DNA of 64,000 nucleotides from an uncultured Blautia sp. Lineage in GTDB: Bacteria > Bacillota > Clostridia > Lachnospirales > Lachnospiraceae. Below, piece by piece: positions 61,917-64,000 of this stretch. The stretch lies in assembly GCA_934364795.1 (NCBI GenBank), contig CAKRMK010000018.1, positions 1-64,000 on the forward strand, written 5' to 3'. A model generated the notes under the pieces. The model was given only the letters and a program-made list of their open reading frames with translations, ran no database searches and had not been told where the DNA came from. Position 1 is the first letter of the stretch. Every line of letters starts with the position of its first letter. The position numbers were made by a program, and so were the translations under genes.

Positions 61917-61977
61917 ACGGCTCACATAAATGTTATCCATCTTGAGCCGTGTTACTGCCAGCATAACAAACAGTAAC
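61917..61977 (+). other. argG 5' leader: tandem hairpins with complementary loops
   Basis: Hairpin 1: perfect 8-bp stem ACGGCTCA/TGAGCCGT (61917-61924 with 61943-61950), 18-nt loop. Hairpin 2: directly adjacent, perfect 7-bp stem GTTACTG/CAGTAAC (61951-61957 with 61971-61977), 13-nt loop. TGTTAT in loop 1 (61931-61936) is complementary to ATAACA in loop 2 (61963-61968), so a 6-bp kissing interaction is possible. Not a riboswitch class I recognise. Confidence 0.6.
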
Positions 61978-62097
61978 CACTTATTCATTGCTTACCGGAT
62001 TTCACATATAAGAGTCCCTGTTGTAATGAATATTTATTCAAAATTAAATACGAATTATAACCCTATCTGTTTCAGAGGGATAAAAGAAAAGAGGTAA
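61930..62097 (+). CDS. possible 55-codon upstream ORF in the argG leader
   Basis: An ATG in loop 1 of the leader opens a frame of 55 codons beginning MLSILSRVTASITNSN and ending in GIKEKR-stop, with the TAA 5 nt before the argG ATG and over the argG ribosome binding site. It includes five arginines. No Shine-Dalgarno sequence precedes it, so translation is doubtful. Confidence 0.3.
   Translation: MLSILSRVTASITNSNHLFIAYRISHIRVPVVMNIYSKLNTNYNPICFRGIKEKR
62025..62042. promoter_or_regulatory. ARG box in the argG leader
   Basis: AATGAATATTTATTCAAA agrees with the classical ArgR consensus AATGAATAATTATTCATT at 15 of 18 positions. It lies downstream of the predicted argG start, where bound ArgR could block elongation, or over an alternative promoter with TATAAC at 62056-62061. 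Confidence 0.75.
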
Positions 62098-62102
62098 CTA
62101 TT

Positions 62103-63338
62103 ATGAAAGAAAAAGTTGTACTTGCATATTCAGGTGGACTTGATACTACTGCACTGATTCCGTGGCTGAAAGAAACATTTGATTACGATGTTGTCTGCTG
62201 CTGTGTAAACTGCGGACAGGGAAATGAGCTGGATGGCCTTGAAGAAAGAGCCAAGCTTTCCGGAGCTTCCAAATTATATATTGAAGATATCGTAGACGAT
62301 TTCTGCGACAATTACATTATGCCATGTGTTGAAGCGGGCGCTGTATACGAGCATAAATATCTTCTTGGAACTTCCATGGCTCGTCCTGCTATTGCAAAGA
62401 AGCTTGTTGAGATTGCAAGAAAAGAGAATGCTGTTGCAATCTGCCACGGCGCTACCGGTAAAGGTAACGACCAGATCCGTTTCGAGCTTGGAATCAAAGC
62501 CCTTGCTCCTGATATCAAGATTATCGCTCCATGGCGTATGACAGATGTATGGACCATGCAGTCCCGTGAAGATGAAATTGCATTCTGCCAGGCTCATGGA
62601 ATCAACCTTCCATTTGATGCAAAACACAGCTACAGCCGTGACCGTAACCTGTGGCACATCAGCCATGAGGGACTTGAGCTTGAAGATCCAGCACAGGCTC
62701 CAAACTACGATGATATGTTAGTTCTCAGCGTAACTCCTGAAAAAGCTCCAGATAAAGAGACAGAAGTTACTATGACTTTTGAAGCCGGTGTTCCGAAAAC
62801 TCTGAATGGAAAAGCAATGAAGGTTTCCGAGATCATCACAGAGTTGAACAAACTTGGCGGTGAAAACGGAATCGGAATTATCGATATTGTAGAAAACCGT
62901 GTTGTAGGTATGAAATCCCGTGGTGTTTATGAAACACCTGGCGGAACAATTCTTATGGCAGCACATGAGCAGCTTGAAGAGCTGATTCTTGACCGTGAAA
63001 CACTTGAAACCAAGAAAAAACTTGGAAGCCAGCTTGCACAGGTTGTTTACGAAGGAAAATGGTTCACACCACTTCGTGAAGCAATCCAGGCTTTCGTAGA
63101 GTCCACACAGAAATATGTAACAGGTGAAGTTAAATTCAAGCTTTACAAAGGCAACATCATCAAAGCAGGAACCACTTCTCCATACAGCCTTTACAATGAA
63201 TCTCTTGCATCCTTTACAACAGGTGATATGTATGATCATCACGATGCAGACGGATTTATCACACTGTTTGGTCTTCCACTGAAGGTTCGTGCAATGAAGC
63301 TTGCTGAAGTTGAGAGCCAGAAACAGACTAATGACTGA
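62103..63338 (+). CDS. argG: argininosuccinate synthase
   Basis: 411 residues. ATP pyrophosphatase loop LAYSGGLDTTAL (about 7-18), citrulline/aspartate region CHGATGKGNDQIRFE and YSRDRNLWHISHEG. Joins citrulline and aspartate with ATP cleavage, the seventh step of arginine synthesis. GAGG 8 nt before ATG. Divergent from argCJBD; argH and argF are not in the window. Its codon use is more biased than in the neighbouring genes, suggesting high expression. Confidence 0.98.
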   Translation: MKEKVVLAYSGGLDTTALIPWLKETFDYDVVCCCVNCGQGNELDGLEERAKLSGASKLYIEDIVDDFCDNYIMPCVEAGAVYEHKYLLGTSMARPAIAKKLVEIARKENAVAICHGATGKGNDQIRFELGIKALAPDIKIIAPWRMTDVWTMQSREDEIAFCQAHGINLPFDAKHSYSRDRNLWHISHEGLELEDPAQAPNYDDMLVLSVTPEKAPDKETEVTMTFEAGVPKTLNGKAMKVSEIITELNKLGGENGIGIIDIVENRVVGMKSRGVYETPGGTILMAAHEQLEELILDRETLETKKKLGSQLAQVVYEGKWFTPLREAIQAFVESTQKYVTGEVKFKLYKGNIIKAGTTSPYSLYNESLASFTTGDMYDHHDADGFITLFGLPLKVRAMKLAEVESQKQTND

Positions 63339-63360
63339 TCTTCATAAAAAATAAAAAGTA

Positions 63361-63408
63361 ACATAAAAATATCTCCGGAGTTTTCATTTTCCGGAGATAT
63401 TTTTATGT
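63361..63408. terminator. bidirectional terminator between argG and the AI-2E permease gene
   Basis: A perfect 19-bp stem (63361-63379 with 63390-63408) with a 10-nt loop; ATCTCCGGA core with A/T-rich outer arms. It lies between two convergent genes. Confidence 0.92.
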
Positions 63409-63422
63409 AAGCTATTTCGATT

Positions 63423-64000
63423 CTACTGAATTTTCAGATTTTTCTTATCTAATCTTTCATAGACCCACTCTCTGAACAATGTATACAGAACAGACACAAG
63501 TGGAATAAAAATCAGCATTCCTACGATTCCCATAAGATTACCACCCAGAGTAACTGCAACCAGAACCCAGATAGCCGGCAGTCCCACAGAATTTCCAACA
63601 ACATGTGGATAAATAAGATTTCCCTCGATTTGCTGTAAAATCACAAATAGCGCCAGGAACATAACAGCTTTCAACGGACTTACCATTAAAATAAGGAAAA
63701 ATCCCACCCAGCACCCAATAATACCGCCAAATACCGGAATTAATGCCGTAAAACTGATCAGCACTCCGATCAGCATTGCATATGGAAATCTGCCAATGGT
63801 CATGGTCACAAAGAACATACTTCCCAGGATCACTGCTTCAATACACTGTCCTGTAATAAAGCTTGCAAATATTTTGCTTGCCAGTGTACAGACATGTCCC
63901 AGATATTCTACCATTTTCACTGGAAAAATAGCATATGCAGCTTTTAGCACCTGTTTTCCCAGCTTTTCCTTCTGAAGAAGGACATAACATGCAAATACAA
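63423..64000 (-). CDS. AI-2E/PerM-family membrane permease (partial, continues past window end)
   Basis: C-terminal about 192 residues. The frame stays open to the window edge: before the GTG at 63950 it reads CYVLLQKEKLGKQ, which belongs to the protein, so the gene start is outside. Helices with YAMLIGVLISFTALIPVFGG and GNLIYPHVVGNSVGLPAIWV are the conserved C-terminal part of the AI-2E exporter family. Members export autoinducer-2, or act as Na+/H+ antiporters or other transporters, so the substrate is open. Confidence 0.92.
   Translation of the reverse strand, partial: VFACYVLLQKEKLGKQVLKAAYAIFPVKMVEYLGHVCTLASKIFASFITGQCIEAVILGSMFFVTMTIGRFPYAMLIGVLISFTALIPVFGGIIGCWVGFFLILMVSPLKAVMFLALFVILQQIEGNLIYPHVVGNSVGLPAIWVLVAVTLGGNLMGIVGMLIFIPLVSVLYTLFREWVYERLDKKNLKIQ

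Overview
The window looks like a chromosomal segment of an endospore-forming, low-to-mid GC Firmicute, most probably a Lachnospiraceae (Clostridia) member; the genus cannot be fixed from the sequence alone. The basis is spore genes (spoIIP, gpr, a GerM lipoprotein), Firmicutes-type strong AGGAGG ribosome binding sites with several TTG/GTG starts, Gram-positive envelope genes (LCP, cdaA/cdaR, GH25 lysozyme and L,D-transpeptidase with cell-wall-binding repeats), and a comEA..comEC-holA-rpsT-gpr-spoIIP-lepA-hemW order that is conserved in Firmicutes.

Region by region. 0-5.3 kb: tRNA-Leu(CAG), a divergent signal peptidase II-like protein, a zinc-ribbon protein, clpX and a membrane-anchored HtrA protease. 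5.3-22.8 kb: a surface-polysaccharide region. One block (12.3 to 5.3 kb, minus strand) holds two GT2 enzymes, a polyprenyl-phosphate sugar transferase, an LCP ligase-type protein with a Gly/Asp/Asn/Tyr tail and another GT2. A second block (22.8 to 13.9 kb, minus strand, one strong promoter) holds a GH25 lysozyme, RfbC, an ABC exporter with a Wzt-like carbohydrate-binding tail, a methyltransferase, a kinase-fold/coiled-coil protein and a tandem GT2. A D,D-carboxypeptidase lies between them on the plus strand. 23-30 kb: L,D-transpeptidase, HPr, the CdaR/CdaA c-di-AMP module and two unknown membrane proteins. 30-38 kb: comF overlapping recD2, mreB, SOS-controlled uvrA, hemW. 38-51 kb: lepA, spoIIP, gpr, rpsT, holA, comEC, a GerM lipoprotein, a two-component system and comEA. 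51-56.5 kb: an accessory stretch with a YdcZ-type transporter, an XRE/DUF3169 pair, a GH29 fucosidase bracketed by two palindromic repeats, and a secreted Ig-like (BIG2) protein divergent from a second XRE regulator. 57-63.4 kb: arginine biosynthesis argC-argJ-argB-argD divergent from argG. The last gene is an AI-2E-type permease cut by the window edge.

Most notable non-coding signals: (1) a family of about 155-bp imperfect palindromic interspersed elements with terminal inverted repeats, three long copies plus several ends, whose right end supplies the TAG stop of three genes; (2) an argG leader whose two tandem hairpins have complementary loops (a possible kissing pair) that contain the start codon of a 55-codon upstream ORF running to the argG ribosome binding site; (3) operator arrays for both XRE regulators; (4) ARG-box-like sites on both arg promoters and a LexA box inside the uvrA promoter. 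No CRISPR array, complete insertion sequence or prophage was seen. Coordinates of starts were moved to the codon with the best ribosome binding site where the longest ORF disagreed.
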